Assembly (NCBI RefSeq): GCF_009296175.1
Contig: NZ_VOSK01000031.1
Span: 1-44,717, forward strand
Direction: 5' to 3'
Source: Microvirga tunisiensis
Lineage (GTDB): Bacteria; Pseudomonadota; Alphaproteobacteria; Rhizobiales; Beijerinckiaceae
Length of the DNA: 44,717 nt
In this document: positions 36,169 to 44,717 of the stretch, in pieces
Position numbering within the stretch: position 1 is the stretch's first letter
How the letters are laid out: each line of letters starts with the position of its first letter
Notes under the pieces: generated by a model
Told to the model about the DNA's origin: nothing
The model's database searches: none
Seen by the model: the letters and a program-made list of their open reading frames with translations, nothing else
Made by a program: the position numbers and the translations under genes

Positions 36169-36190
36169 TTATGGAACGATCATACCATAA
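36169..36190. promoter_or_regulatory. TetR operator, site 3
   Basis: TTATGGAACG then ATCATACCATAA, the best palindrome of the three, upstream of the 2-hydroxyacid dehydrogenase. A looser half-site (CATTCCATAA) lies near 36287-36297. Confidence 0.78.
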
Positions 36191-36339
36191 TAAGCCGGTG
36201 GCACCTGTCAATCGGCACACGGCCTCTCGGGCAACCCAATGAAGGGATCGACGACGGTCAGACCCTCTGGCGCGAACGACAGACACCATTCCATAACAGC
36301 GATCGGCTTCTGACAGGGATGATAACGGCGCTCGCCCTT

Positions 36340-36920
36340 CTACGAGGGCTGACACACGCCTTTCCAGAGATGATGGAAGACGTAGCTCTTCTTCATCGGG
36401 CGGTTGAGCCACACCATCTCGACGTCGGAGAACGAATCCTTCGGGCCGTAGCCGCCACCGGTCTTGTCCCAGGCGTGCATGCTGCCGCCGTCCCACAGGC
36501 GGCCCATGTAATGGTTCGCGCCGAAGAGCAGTACGAAGTCGAAGCGTTTGAACGGCGCAGGGTCGAACGGCTTGTTATCGCCCATGATCGGCTTGCCGAG
36601 GGTCGCCAGCCGTCGCAGGCTCGTGCAGCCCTCGGCAGCTCTGCCTGACACGCCCTCCTTGAAGTCGATGCCATAGGGCGGATCGGTGACGATCGCGACC
36701 TCGTCCTCGAGGCCCTTGAGGATGCTCTCGTTCCGTCCGCGATAGAGGACGATGCGGCCGCCGTCGACACCCTCTCAGGCATGCCATGATGGGCGATCAT
36801 GTCTGGGTCGAAGTACGGCCGATACTCGGGATGGCCCTGCAGGTGCACGCTGGCAGTCAGCTTCGACGCTTTGCGCTTCGTCGACGGGCTTGTGACGCCG
36901 AGGAACAGGCTGGCTTGCAT
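36340..36920 (-). pseudogene. DNA (adenine) methylase-like protein, frameshifted and C-terminally truncated
   Basis: The minus strand begins MQASLFLGVTSPSTKRKAS, then HPEYRPYFDPDMIAHHGMPE. A 2-base insertion in GAGAGGG at ~36772 shifts frame. It resumes as VDGGRIVLYRGRNESILKGL, then IVTDPPYGIDF (the DPPY catalytic motif IV of N6-adenine methyltransferases), then FDFVLLFGANHYMGRLWDGGSMHAWDK. The coding similarity stops at HHLWKGVCQPS, before the C-terminal FxGxG-type SAM-binding region. It resembles phage/plasmid-borne solitary methylases and is dead here. Confidence 0.7.
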
Positions 36921-37061
36921 TCTCTGTCGCTTTGTGGGGAGTGACTCCGGAGCGTGGCATCCGCGTCGACCGCCGTCCAGTTGCACGCGACAGTGTTCAC
37001 AGGCGAAATAAGAAGCTACCAGCCCGTCGAGCCAACGTGCCGGCGAACCGAGGAGATCGTG

Positions 37062-37697
37062 ATGTTGGACCAGAAGCTGTTCCAGAACCTCGAGGAGGAG
37101 CTTCTCCGTCCGGAAACTCGCAGCTCTCGCGAAAGGACCGACGCGCTGCTTGCCGACGACTTCGTCGAGTTCGGGGCGTCTGGCCGGGTTTATGACAAGG
37201 CACTCATGCTCGCGGCACTTGCCGAGGAGCAGGCGAATCCACCTCCTATCGAGCGTGAGATTACGGACTTCACTGTCCGGTCACTGGCCGGGGACCTCGT
37301 GCCGGTCACCTACCGTGTCACACGCCGCAGGAAAGACACGCCGGGAGAGGCACGATTCCTCCGCAGCTCCATCTGGAGGCATGAAGCCGTCGGCTGGCGC
37401 ATGACCCTCCATCAGGGGACCCCGCTGCCGGGCGACAACGTTAGCCGCGACCAATTCCGCCGCACCGTGATCGTCGGCAATGGCGGATCGGGCAAAAGCT
37501 GGCTCGCCCAGCGGCTGGCGAAGATCCTCGGCGTCGAAGCAGTCGATCTGGACATGATCCATTGGGAGCCGGGCTGCGACACCGCGCGTCGCGACCAGAA
37601 TGCGGCGGGCGCCATGGTCCGCGAGGCTGCGGCCGCGGATGCCTGGGTCATTGAGGGCGTCTACGGCTGCCTGGCGCAGGAGGCCCTGTGTCGCTAG
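37062..37697 (+). CDS. DUF4440 (NTF2-like) domain fused to a P-loop ATPase, truncated at its C-terminus
   Basis: ATG 37062 has GAGGAG upstream. Residues 1-~125 are a DUF4440/SnoaL-like cone fold (LFQNLEEELLRPETRSSRERTDALLADDFVEFGASGRVYDK, ending WRMTLHQGTPLP). In the same frame follows an adenylate-kinase/DNA-topology-modulation-like ATPase (RRTVIVGNGGSGKSWLAQRLAKILGVEAVDLDMIHWEPG, AAADAWVIEGVYG). The frame ends after LAQEALCR, where similarity to the ATPase family would be expected to continue. The IS66-type element begins here, so the protein is truncated by insertion. Such a fusion is unusual; each half is normally a separate protein. Confidence 0.7.
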   Translation: MLDQKLFQNLEEELLRPETRSSRERTDALLADDFVEFGASGRVYDKALMLAALAEEQANPPPIEREITDFTVRSLAGDLVPVTYRVTRRRKDTPGEARFLRSSIWRHEAVGWRMTLHQGTPLPGDNVSRDQFRRTVIVGNGGSGKSWLAQRLAKILGVEAVDLDMIHWEPGCDTARRDQNAAGAMVREAAAADAWVIEGVYGCLAQEALCR

Positions 37698-37753
37698 GCA
37701 CTTTGGTGTGAGATTCCCGATTTTTGAGCCGCTATAGCCATTTTGGCGTGAGA
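37698..37753 (+). repeat. Two direct repeats at the left end of the IS66-type element
   Basis: GCACTTTGGTGTGAGA (37698-37713) and GCCATTTTGGCGTGAGA (37737-37753), about 39 bases apart, are imperfect direct repeats at the point where the ATPase gene breaks off. They may be transposase-binding sites marking the element's left terminus. Confidence 0.55.
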
Positions 37754-37810
37754 CGCTGAGCTGCCGGGTCGGGGTTCCGGCGCAGCGACAATTCTGATTC
37801 AATCCCCTGC

Positions 37811-39397
37811 ATGTCACCGGCCCCTGATCTTGATGGCCTGTCGAACGCCGATCTGAAGCAGTTGGTGCTGGAGCTGCTGGGCCGCGTCGCCGAGCTGGAG
37901 CGCCTGGTTGCCACCCAGCGTGAGGAGATCGCCCGGCTCAAGGACCTCAAAGGGCGCCCCACAATCAAGCCGCGCACGCCCAGCGGCATGGACACCCAAA
38001 CAGCTTCGCCCCGCTCCGGCCGCAAGCCCGGGCGGCGTGGCCCCAAAGCCTCACAGCTCACCATCCATGAGGAGCGTGTCATGCGTGCCGCCGTTCCGGC
38101 CGGGTCGCGCTTCAAGGGCTATGAAGACTTCTTGGTTCAAGACCTCGTCGTGCGATCCCACGGGATCCGTATCCGCCGCGAGCGCTGGCTGACGCCGGAC
38201 GGCCATCCCATCGTGGCGCCGCTGCCAGACGGCATCGTCGGGCATTTCGGACCGGACCTGCACCGCTATGTGCTGGCGCTCTACCATCAGGGCCAACTCA
38301 CCATCCCGCGCCTGGTCGAACATCTCACCCTGCTGGGGGTCCTGATTTCCAAGCGTCAGGTCGGGCGCCTGCTCGGTGATGCGGACGGTCTGTTTCGCCA
38401 GGAAGCCACCGCGGTGCTGCGGGCGGGCCTGAGGACCGCGCGCTGGATCAGTGTCGATGACACCGGCGCACGGCATCAGGGCCGCAACGGCACCTGCACC
38501 CAGATCGGCAACGATCACTTCACCTGGTTTGGCACCACCACCTCCAAGAGCCGGCTCAACTTCCTCGAGCTTCTACGAGCGGGCCACACGGACTATGTCG
38601 TCAATGCCGAGGCCTTGGCCTACATGCGCCAGCGGGCCTTGCCGCAGCCTCTGATCGCGCGTCTGGCGCAAGCGTCCGAGACGACCTTCAGCGATCCCCC
38701 GGCCTGGCAGCGGCATCTGGAGCAGGTGGCGATGCCCAGCCGGCCCGGCACGCTCGATCCGGTGCGACTGGCCACGGAGGGAGCCGTGTGGGGCAGCCTC
38801 AAAGCGCACGGTTTTCTGCCGGACACGGTGATCCTCAGCGACGATGCCGGTCAGTTCGATGTGGGCGAGCACGCGTTGTGCTGGGTGCATGCCGAGCGGC
38901 TGATCCATCAGCTCGACACCTTCACGGATCATCAGCGCGCGGCCCAGACACGGATGCGGCGGCTGGTGTGGTGGTTCTACCGGGATCTGAAGCTCTATCG
39001 CTATGAGCCGTCGCGGCGCCGGCGAAGCGAGTTGCGCAGACGCTTTGACCGGATCTTTGCGCACCGGACCGGCTTTGCCACCCTCGACCGCCTGCTCGGG
39101 CGCCTGCGGGCGAACAAGACGGAGTTGCTGCGGGTACTCGAGCGCCCGGAGATCCCGCTGCACACCAACGGGTCTGAAAACGACATCCGGGCTCAGGTGA
39201 TCCGGCGTAAGATCAGCGCCGGCACGCGCTCCGATATGGGACGAGCATGCCGAGACGCTTTTCTCGGGTTGTCCAAGACCTGCCGCAAGCTCGGGCTCTC
39301 GTTCTGGGATTATCTCGGGGACAGGCTCAGGGTCGCCCATGCTCCCGCTGTCCCGGGCCTTGCCGACCTCGTGAGGGCTCGCTGCTCCCCAGCCTGA
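37811..39397 (+). CDS. IS66-type transposase
   Basis: A 528-residue transposase. An N-terminal coiled coil ([32 protein letters not shown]) is followed by a Pro/Arg linker ([14 protein letters not shown]) and the DDE_Tnp_IS66 catalytic domain, with [40 protein letters not shown] and [31 protein letters not shown]. It belongs to a stand-alone IS66-related group without the usual tnpA/tnpB partners. It appears intact. I could not find its right terminal repeat, so the element's right boundary is unknown. Confidence 0.87.
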   Translation: MSPAPDLDGLSNADLKQLVLELLGRVAELERLVATQREEIARLKDLKGRPTIKPRTPSGMDTQTASPRSGRKPGRRGPKASQLTIHEERVMRAAVPAGSRFKGYEDFLVQDLVVRSHGIRIRRERWLTPDGHPIVAPLPDGIVGHFGPDLHRYVLALYHQGQLTIPRLVEHLTLLGVLISKRQVGRLLGDADGLFRQEATAVLRAGLRTARWISVDDTGARHQGRNGTCTQIGNDHFTWFGTTTSKSRLNFLELLRAGHTDYVVNAEALAYMRQRALPQPLIARLAQASETTFSDPPAWQRHLEQVAMPSRPGTLDPVRLATEGAVWGSLKAHGFLPDTVILSDDAGQFDVGEHALCWVHAERLIHQLDTFTDHQRAAQTRMRRLVWWFYRDLKLYRYEPSRRRRSELRRRFDRIFAHRTGFATLDRLLGRLRANKTELLRVLERPEIPLHTNGSENDIRAQVIRRKISAGTRSDMGRACRDAFLGLSKTCRKLGLSFWDYLGDRLRVAHAPAVPGLADLVRARCSPA

Positions 39398-39925
39398 TGG
39401 CCCGACTTTTTGCCCCTGTTACGCCTGATCCGCTCTGCCTGCGTTCGGGCCCAAACTCTTTTAATTTTATACTTCCTGTCTGCATCTCTTCCAATCACTC
39501 ATTGTGCTTAGTTTGGCCAAATTGTCGATTTGCACGTCATGATGGGATTTGGCGATTTGGAAAGCACTTCCCTGAAGTTGCCCTATGCCAGCGGAGCCTT
39601 TCGGATCCGCGATGCGACTTTCATCAAGCGCAGTAGAACGGCGCCGGAGCGGTTTGGCCGCCTCAAATGAAACTCCAAAATCCCACCTGAAATACAAACG
39701 TCTGCCCTACGGCCTCGGCTATGTCTTTGATCTCTCAATGAGGGCGAGCCGCGGGCGCCTGCATCGGGTTCACGCGGGACTGGGGGAGCATGAGGTCTCG
39801 TGGGTAGTCGGTCGGCCGGCCGAGACCTGGAAACGAGATTGGCCATGGCTGCCTACCGCTGTCCGCTCTGAAACGCCCCTCTTCCTACTGGGCAAAACCA
39901 ATCCCCACACCTCTTCATGCTCTTT
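39398..39925. other. Region without a recognisable gene
   Basis: AT-richer stretch (39450-39540), then sequence with no convincing reading frame. It may include the right flank of the IS66-type element and decayed sequence. Confidence 0.35.
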
Positions 39926-40840
39926 TCAGACGGTGGATTGCAGGGCGGCGATGGTCTGTCGAACGCCCTCCCGCAGCGGCGTGACCGAGCCGCCGAACGT
40001 GCGCTCGAACTTGGACATGTCCATCACGAACGGCTGCTCGAACTGATAGAGCACCTCACGGGCCTCGCGGATCTGACGATTGAACAGGCCGGCCAGCGTC
40101 AGCATGCCCCGCCCGAGCCGCCGCATCCGGGGCGGCTGGCCGAGGGCGTCGAACACCTCGGCGATGAAGGTCCGACCCGTCGCTGGCGGGCCGCTCGGAA
40201 TGTGCCAGACCTCACCCCAGGCGCGGGCATTCGTCCCGAGAGTGATCAGACCGCGGGCAAAGTCCGGCAGGTAGCTGAGGGTGTGCGGCGCATCCAGCGA
40301 GCCGAGCCAGGAGGCCGTCTTGCCCCGCAGGGCCGGCTGGATCACCAGCAGGTTGGCGGCTGAGTTGGCATGGGGGCCATAGAAGCCCGAGCCGCGGCCA
40401 ATCGCAACACCGACCTGGCCGCTCCTGTGAGCGGCCAGAAACGCCTCTTCCAGGCGGGCCCGCAATTGCCCCTTGGGACCGCTCGCCCGGCGCGGGCTAT
40501 CCTCGGTCATCGGACCGCTCGAGGGGCCGTACATGTAGAGGTTGTCAGCCACCACGAGCACGGCATCGGCGGCGGAGGCGGCGGCGATCACGCTCTCGGT
40601 CATCGCCGGCAGGACCTGCTGCCACTGCGCGTACGGCACGTTCGCTGCGTGATAAACAACCGCCGCATCCCGGCAGGCCTTTCGAACCTCGTCGGGGCGC
40701 AGGATGTCGGCCGTGACGGCCTCGACGCCTTTGGACCATAGGTCAGAGCCGCTGCGGCTGACCGCCCGCACGCGATGGCCCTGGCGTGCCAGCTCGGCCA
40801 CGAAGGCCCGACCGGCGCCGCCGGTGGCGCCGAGGACAAC
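39926..40840 (-). CDS. NAD(P)-dependent epimerase/dehydratase-like protein with no standard start codon
   Basis: An extended-SDR protein of about 305 residues. The nucleotide-binding motif VVLGATGGAGRAFVAELARQGHRVRAVSRS is followed by DAAVVYHAANVPYAQW, VLVVADNLYMYGPSSGPMTED (catalytic YxxxK-like Tyr region), and IAEVFDALGQPPRM. The first conventional in-frame start (GTG 40801) lies after the Gly-rich motif and would remove it. A strong AGGAGG at 40847-40852 sits 6 bases before a GTT codon at 40838-40840, directly preceding GTC-CTC-GGC. The true start has therefore probably mutated from ATG/GTG to GTT, or initiation is non-canonical. Otherwise the gene is intact. Confidence 0.72.
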   Translation of the reverse strand, partial: VVLGATGGAGRAFVAELARQGHRVRAVSRSGSDLWSKGVEAVTADILRPDEVRKACRDAAVVYHAANVPYAQWQQVLPAMTESVIAAASAADAVLVVADNLYMYGPSSGPMTEDSPRRASGPKGQLRARLEEAFLAAHRSGQVGVAIGRGSGFYGPHANSAANLLVIQPALRGKTASWLGSLDAPHTLSYLPDFARGLITLGTNARAWGEVWHIPSGPPATGRTFIAEVFDALGQPPRMRRLGRGMLTLAGLFNRQIREAREVLYQFEQPFVMDMSKFERTFGGSVTPLREGVRQTIAALQSTV

Positions 40841-41083
40841 GTGTAACCTCCTATGTCCGCCACGGTCTCACTCCCCCCGAGAACTGCCGAATGCCATAAC
40901 CATGCTTCTGTATCCTGCCGCAAGAAAGGCGATCAGGCGCCCCTAACATAGATGGGGTGGCTGTTGCATGACGAAACGAGCAAGGCCCTTCCAGGCTCAC
41001 GCCGTTGGGCCCTCGTCGCCTCCGGGTTCGGCAGCCATTCCATCAGCATTTGGTCCGAGGACGGGTAGGCCAGCGCATGCAAC

Positions 41084-41353
41084 TCAGGAGCTTCGGGCTA
41101 CTGGGCTCAACCCGAAGTTGCTCTTGACCTCTGTGGTGCCGAGCCACTCGCACAACTCCTGAAGGGTGCCAAAGGAATGCTCAATCTCGGCGAAAGGAGC
41201 AGGCCGCTTGCTCTCGGGCAGATCTTCAATCAGTTCGGCCGTCCAGCACGTATCGCTGCGGCGCGCCCCGCTGCGCACAACGCTCCCGACGATCTCCCCC
41301 TTGAGGAGAAGGTCATAGGCGCCGGGTGCGAGTTGGATAAGGCTATAGGTCAT
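41084..41353 (-). CDS. Small hypothetical protein, 89 aa
   Basis: MTYSLIQLAPGAYDLLLKGEIVGSVVRSG, followed by WTAELIEDLPESKRPAPFAEIEHSFGTLQELCEWLG. The alternating strand-helix pattern suggests a small alpha/beta fold. No family name recognised. Its ATG overlaps the stop of the upstream small gene by 4 bases (ATGA), so the two form a coupled pair. Confidence 0.6.
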   Translation of the reverse strand: MTYSLIQLAPGAYDLLLKGEIVGSVVRSGARRSDTCWTAELIEDLPESKRPAPFAEIEHSFGTLQELCEWLGTTEVKSNFGLSPVARSS

Positions 41354-41562
41354 GTGGATTCCCCAGCGGACCGGACCTGTACCTCGATCCACTCGTGAGC
41401 CATAGCGATCACAGCCTCACGATCCGGAGCCAGCATCAGGGTCGGGCGCTGCTTGGGCAGTGCTACGAAAGCCATCCACTCTGCTCCGATGAGGCTCAGC
41501 CGGATCTGATAACCCCGGTGCTCGAGGACACCGGTTTGTTGCGAATGGGTCGGATCAGGCAT
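41350..41562 (-). CDS. Small hypothetical protein, 70 aa
   Basis: MPDPTHSQQTGVLEHRGYQIRLSLIGAEWMAFVALPKQRPTL, followed by EAVIAMAHEWIEVQV. It looks like a compact beta-sheet-plus-helix protein. The ATG at 41562 is used; an upstream TTG at 41589 is an alternative. Coupled to the next gene. Function unknown. Confidence 0.55.
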   Translation of the reverse strand: MPDPTHSQQTGVLEHRGYQIRLSLIGAEWMAFVALPKQRPTLMLAPDREAVIAMAHEWIEVQVRSAGEST

Positions 41563-42268
41563 CGGATGGCGCGTCGCTCGTGATCTCAAAACATTGATGA
41601 TCCACAGGTGTGGCGTTCGGCTGCTGATCCGCCGCGTCCTCGAGCTCCATCAACACACTCCAGGCAGCTCGAAAAAGGCTGCCGTTGCCAGCAGTCCGAG
41701 TTGGAGCGAGGAAGAACACTCCTCAGAGTTGCGGCCGCGGGGCCCGGGCCCCGCAAGGCAATTACCCCCGAGCGAAGCAAGCGGAAATCCCATGTCGCTT
41801 ATGTAATCGTTTACGGAATTTAATTTTGAACTGAATTCTGTCGCTGTGTTGGCAAAGCCACACTAACTGGATGTTTAATTCGCGGTTGATCGCTCGCTCA
41901 ACTGCACCCCCGAAGGAAAGCGCCCGTCAGATGGCTGGTGGTCTCTTTCGATAATGGGAAGGACAAGTTCTCGTATTGGCTTGGGTGCTCCTCCTACCGG
42001 CGCTCCGGCTCCGTGCTCGAAGTGCGGGAACCGGCAGATCAAGATGATGATCAACGTCCATGAGCTCGATATGAGCAGGTCGGACGTTACCAGGATCCGG
42101 AGCGCTAAAGCAAAATCATACGCCGCCCGAGCCTGCGGGAGCAGATCAGGCCCGATCAGCCTCGGCTTGCGGTTCGGCAATAACCGGCTTCTGAGCACGA
42201 CGCCGGCTCTGGGGCTTTGAGGTCGTTTCTGCGGGAGCCGGTCCCCGCCAGGGTGCCGTCCGAGAGGT
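41563..42268. other. Region without a convincing gene
   Basis: It contains an 18-bp GC palindrome (41737-41754) and an AT-rich patch (41810-41880). An ORF at 41954-42220 contains CSKCG but has no ribosome site and runs into sequence next to the IS256 end, so I do not call it a gene. Confidence 0.35.
41737..41754. repeat. 18-bp perfect GC palindrome
   Basis: GCGGGGCCCGGGCCCCGC reads identically on both strands. It has no T-tract on either side, so it is not an obvious terminator. It may be a protein-binding site or decayed element end. Confidence 0.7.
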
Positions 42269-43686
42269 GGTAGACTTTTGAAAGGGTGGCGTAGTCTCCG
42301 GGTGTTGCAACCCACACAGCGGGATTCGGGCGTTGGAGCGCTCCGGTCCCGCGGGAGACCACGCCATGACGGACCTTATCAGCAAGACAGATGCAGCGCA
42401 TCCGGCCAGCCAGCCGCAAGCCCGACTTTTCGACGATTGGATCGACCCGATCGAGACGGGTGTGCGCGAGCGGGTCCGCGACTGGATCGAAGCCCTCATC
42501 CAAGCCGAACTCGACGCTGCGCTCGGCCGGCCGCGCTATGGCCGCAAGGGCGCGCACGAGCCAGCGGCCTGCACCCGCGGCTATCGCCATGGCCGCCGGT
42601 CGCGCGCGCTCACCGGCACCTTCGGCACAACCGAGATATCCGTACCGCGGGCGCGCCTGCAGGCTGAGGATGGCACCACCATTGAGTGGCGCAGCGGGGC
42701 ACTCCGCGCTTATCAGCGCCGCACCAAGGCGGCCGATGCCCTGATCGCCTCGGCCTACCTGGCCGGCACCAACACCCGTCGGGTGCGCCGAGCCCTGGCG
42801 GCCTTGTTTGGCGGGGCGGTCGGCAAGGACACGGTCAGCCGGGTCTGGCGCCAGGTGCAGACCGACTGGCAGGCCTGGAACCAGCGCTCGCTCGCCGACG
42901 AGCCGATCGTGCGGCTGATCCTCGACGGCACCGTGGTACGCGTCCGGCTCGACAGGAAGGCTACTTCGATCTCGCTGCTGGTGGTGATCGGCATCCGTGA
43001 GGACGGCCAGAAGGTGCTGCTGGCGGTCAAGAACATGGGCGGCGAGACGCAGGCCGCCTGGCGGGCGGTGCTGGATGATCTCGTCAGGCGCCAGCTGCGT
43101 CGGCCAGCCTTTGTGATCGTGGACGGAGCACCGGGCCTGGAGAGTGCGCTGGCAGCGGTGTGGGACGGGGTTCCGCTTCAGCGCTGCACGGTGCACAAGC
43201 ACCGCAACCTGCTCGCCCATGCGCCCAAGCGCCCAAGCGCCTTTATGATGAGATCACGGCGGATTACACCGACATGATCTATGCCTCCACGGCCGAGGAG
43301 ATCGCGGAGCGGCGCACGGCCTTTCTGCGCAAGTGGCGGCTGCGCCATCCCACAGTAGCCGACAGCCTGGAGGAGGCGGGCGAGGCGCTGTTTGCGTTCA
43401 CGACGCTGCCGCCCTCGCAATGGAAATCGGCACGGACCACCAACGCCATTGAACGGCTGCATGAGGAGTTCAAGCGGCGGATCAAGACCCAGACGGTGCT
43501 ACCCTCGGCGGCAACCGCCGCCATGCTGTTCTGGGCCTTGCTGGCGTCTGGTCAGATCACCATGCGCAAAGTCGATGGCTGGACGACGCTTCCTAAACTC
43601 TCATCGGGTCAGGAGACCATTGACCTCGCCGCCTGACCCGTTACCCTGCCCATGCCGGAGACTGCGCTACTCGAATTTCTACAGCC
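42269..43686 (+). mobile_element. IS256-family insertion sequence (transposase frameshifted)
   Basis: Imperfect terminal inverted repeats of ~35 bp bracket the transposase: left GGTAGACTTTTGAAAGGG then TGGCGTAGTCTCCGG; right, reversed, GTAGAAATTCGAGTAGCG then CAGTCTCCGG. The total is about 1.42 kb. I could not confirm a target duplication. Confidence 0.75.
42366..43636 (+). pseudogene. IS256-family transposase, frameshifted by an 8-bp tandem duplication
   Basis: The first frame, with GGGAG before ATG 42366, covers the DNA-binding and core region: QAELDAALGRPRYGRKG, YRHGRRSRALTGTFGTTEISVPRARL, and the catalytic aspartates in RLILDGTVVRVRL and VIVDGAPGLESAL. At 43221-43236 the octamer GCGCCCAA is duplicated. 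This shifts frame, so the rest (LYDEITADYTDMIYASTAEE, KSARTTNAIERLHEEFKRRIKTQ with the catalytic Glu) is read one frame over to 43636. Removing one octamer restores HAPKRLYDEI. The element is therefore probably immobile. Confidence 0.92.
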
Positions 43687-43755
43687 CTCGCGCCGCTGCC
43701 TAGGCGTGTCTCCGCCGGAGCTCTCGCGCTACCCGCGATTATCCGATGTCCATAT

Positions 43756-44259
43756 ATGACAGTACCCGAGCGAGCCCGACAAGAGATCGATTATGGCCGC
43801 CGCGCCAAAGGCTATGTCTTTGGCGCGTTTTGTCCGGCAACCGGCGAAGCCTTCACGCATCCGTACCCGGGACGCGGCAGTGCGCCTTGGGTCGACTTCC
43901 TCGACCACGTTGAGAGCTGGATCCCGCGCACGACCGAGTGGGTCTACGCCATCATGGATAACCTGAGCTCCCATCGCACGACGGACGTGCTGCTGTTTGT
44001 GCTGGCGCATCCACGCTGGGAGATGGTGTTCCAGCTCAAGTACGCCGCTTACCTCAACCTGATCGAGCCCTGGTGGAAGATCCTGCGTTCCCTCGCATTA
44101 GCGGGTCGGCGCTTCGAGACCTGGGACGAGATCATCGATGCGATCCACCGCTCCACGGTCTACTGGAATGCACACCGCCACCCCTTCGTCTGGGGCCAAC
44201 GCCGCCGACATCGGCCACGTCGCGCTCCTGGTATCGCCCTGCTGCCGAGGGTCGCATGA
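43756..44259 (+). pseudogene. IS630-family transposase, C-terminal fragment
   Basis: About 167 residues of a DDE transposase: GYVFGAFCPATGEAFTHPYPGRG, then VYAIMDNLSSHRTTDVLLF (second catalytic Asp in a DNLSSH motif), and AAYLNLIEPWWKILRSLAL (glutamate). It ends VYWNAHRHPFVWGQRRRHRP. It belongs to a different IS630 branch from the element at 26448. The helix-turn-helix and first catalytic region are missing, so it is a dead fragment. Confidence 0.85.
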
Positions 44260-44311
44260 ATTCCCGGATGCACCACTTAGCGAGTTGCCGTAGCCGGTAC
44301 CTTTCTATCCG

Positions 44312-44567
44312 CACCGGGTCACCGGAGGCGGTCACCCGCCCCGGTTCCCACAGAACGTGGCGTGCGGAGCTACCGCACCACGCTCTTCGGCAGTTGGTTC
44401 ACAGCACCGCGAGGGCCTGCAGGTCCCGATGGGGGAGCCGCAGTTTGGGGCGCAGGAGCGGGCTCCGGTCTTTGATCTGGTTGAAAGTGCTCCAGCTGAG
44501 GCGCCCGCTATCACGGCTGCGGCTGCCCAGCATTCTGCGCCAGTAACGCTCCACCCCTGGTACCCCC
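44312..44567 (-). mobile_element. Group II intron, 3' remnant
   Basis: On the minus strand the end of an intron-encoded reverse transcriptase/maturase is followed by a domain V-like hairpin (44353-44385) and a domain VI-like hairpin (about 44315-44350, ACCGGGGCGGG/CCGCCTCCGGT). Domain V reads GAGCGTGGTGCGG-TAGCT-CCGCACGCCACGTTC, with the conserved GAGC start and GTTC end. The 5' part has been removed at the IS5 insertion (CTAG at 44568). It is non-functional. Confidence 0.72.
44399..44567 (-). pseudogene. ltrA: Group II intron reverse transcriptase/maturase, C-terminal tail
   Basis: Only the last ~50 residues remain: GVERYWRRMLGSRSRDSGRLSWSTF, then NQIKDRSPLLRPKLRLPHR and the ending DLQALAVL. 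This matches the C-terminal end of alphaproteobacterial intron-encoded proteins (W..F..IK...PL.RPK..LP...LQ..AVL). The reverse-transcriptase core is absent, being cut at the IS5 junction. Confidence 0.7.
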
Positions 44568-44717
44568 CTAGAGCGCGTTGACATTCAGGCTTTCGACGGA
44601 CTCGCAAATCTGATTCAAGCTCCTTTTGGGCGCGGAGGCTTGGGTGAGCGGAGTTCGTCTGATGTTGAAAGATCACCAGTGGGATCGGATGGAGCCGCAT
44701 TTGCCGGGCAAACGCAT
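44568..44717 (+). mobile_element. IS5-family element, 5' end, running off the window edge
   Basis: Exact inverted copy of positions 1-150. The inner boundary is again CTAG (44568-44571). The left terminal region precedes the transposase start at 44662. It is inserted into the group II intron remnant. Confidence 0.8.
44662..44717 (+). CDS. IS5-family transposase, first 18 codons (partial)
   Basis: ATG 44662 with GAGCGGAG upstream opens MLKDHQWDRMEPHLPGKR, the standard IS5-type N-terminus (..W..IEP.LPGK..). It continues beyond the window. Confidence 0.75.
   Translation, partial: MLKDHQWDRMEPHLPGKR

Noticed and set aside
37690..39600. Terminal inverted repeats for the IS66-type element
   Set aside because: Only direct repeats at the left end were found; no matching inverted sequence is visible to the right of the transposase.
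41954..42220. ORF with a CSKCG motif that could be a zinc ribbon
   Set aside because: No ribosome site, only one Cys pair, and the C-terminal part abuts the IS256 end; too weak to call.
42156..43220. Long minus-strand ORF of 354 codons
   Set aside because: A shadow of the IS256 transposase on the plus strand; composition is Arg/Pro/Ala-rich without any family features.

Overview
The window looks like an accessory replicon or plasmid segment of a high-GC alphaproteobacterium, probably Rhizobiales (Methylobacterium/Microvirga/Bosea-like; the genus is a guess). The reasons are a RepC-type initiator, two SAM-II riboswitches (a class typical of alphaproteobacteria), a YadA-type adhesin, and at least ten insertion sequences or remnants. 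Both ends are 150-bp inverted copies of the same IS5-family 5' end, so the piece is bounded by a repeat that probably stopped assembly.

Layout. 1-2.4 kb: IS5 end, a trimeric autotransporter adhesin and an unknown gene. 2.5-5.0 kb: two paralogous winged-helix genes, a hairpin region resembling a counter-transcribed RNA, and a RepC-like gene cut off by an IS21 helper remnant. 5.3-8.2 kb: debris of a sulfonate-type ABC transporter (permease tail plus intact ATPase), a truncated rhodanese, a frameshifted small protein behind a first SAM-II riboswitch, and an Lrp/AsnC regulator. 8.5-10.7 kb: katG.

11.5-30.8 kb is the centre of interest: one minus-strand gene train of 16 genes behind a second SAM-II riboswitch. 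In order it encodes a small FRFF-motif protein, the FMN reductase MsuE, two luciferase-like flavin monooxygenases, an M20 deacetylase, a GNAT acetyltransferase, a permease-ATPase fusion, two paralogous amino-acid-type binding proteins, a third flavin monooxygenase, a GST-kappa/HCCA-isomerase-like protein, a cystathionine-lyase-type PLP enzyme, and a complete peptide-type ABC transporter. I infer S-substituted cysteine or peptide salvage: uptake, N-acetylation, FMNH2-dependent C-S cleavage, deacetylation, and PLP-dependent sulfur release, switched off by SAM. The gene content resembles the Bacillus yxe/ytm S-(2-succino)cysteine route. Two precise IS insertions (IS4/Tn5-type in msuE, IS630 in the main monooxygenase) and an internal deletion in another monooxygenase have broken the start of the pathway in this copy.

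31.5-41.6 kb: a P-loop kinase with one nonsense codon, a frameshifted DJ-1/PfpI protein, and a TetR module (TetR, two dehydrogenases, a small membrane protein) with three copies of a 22-bp operator. Then come a methylase pseudogene, a DUF4440-ATPase fusion cut by an IS66-type element, an epimerase lacking a normal start codon, and two small coupled unknown genes. 41.6-44.7 kb is a mobile-element graveyard: a frameshifted IS256 element, an IS630 tail, a group II intron 3' remnant and the IS5 end.
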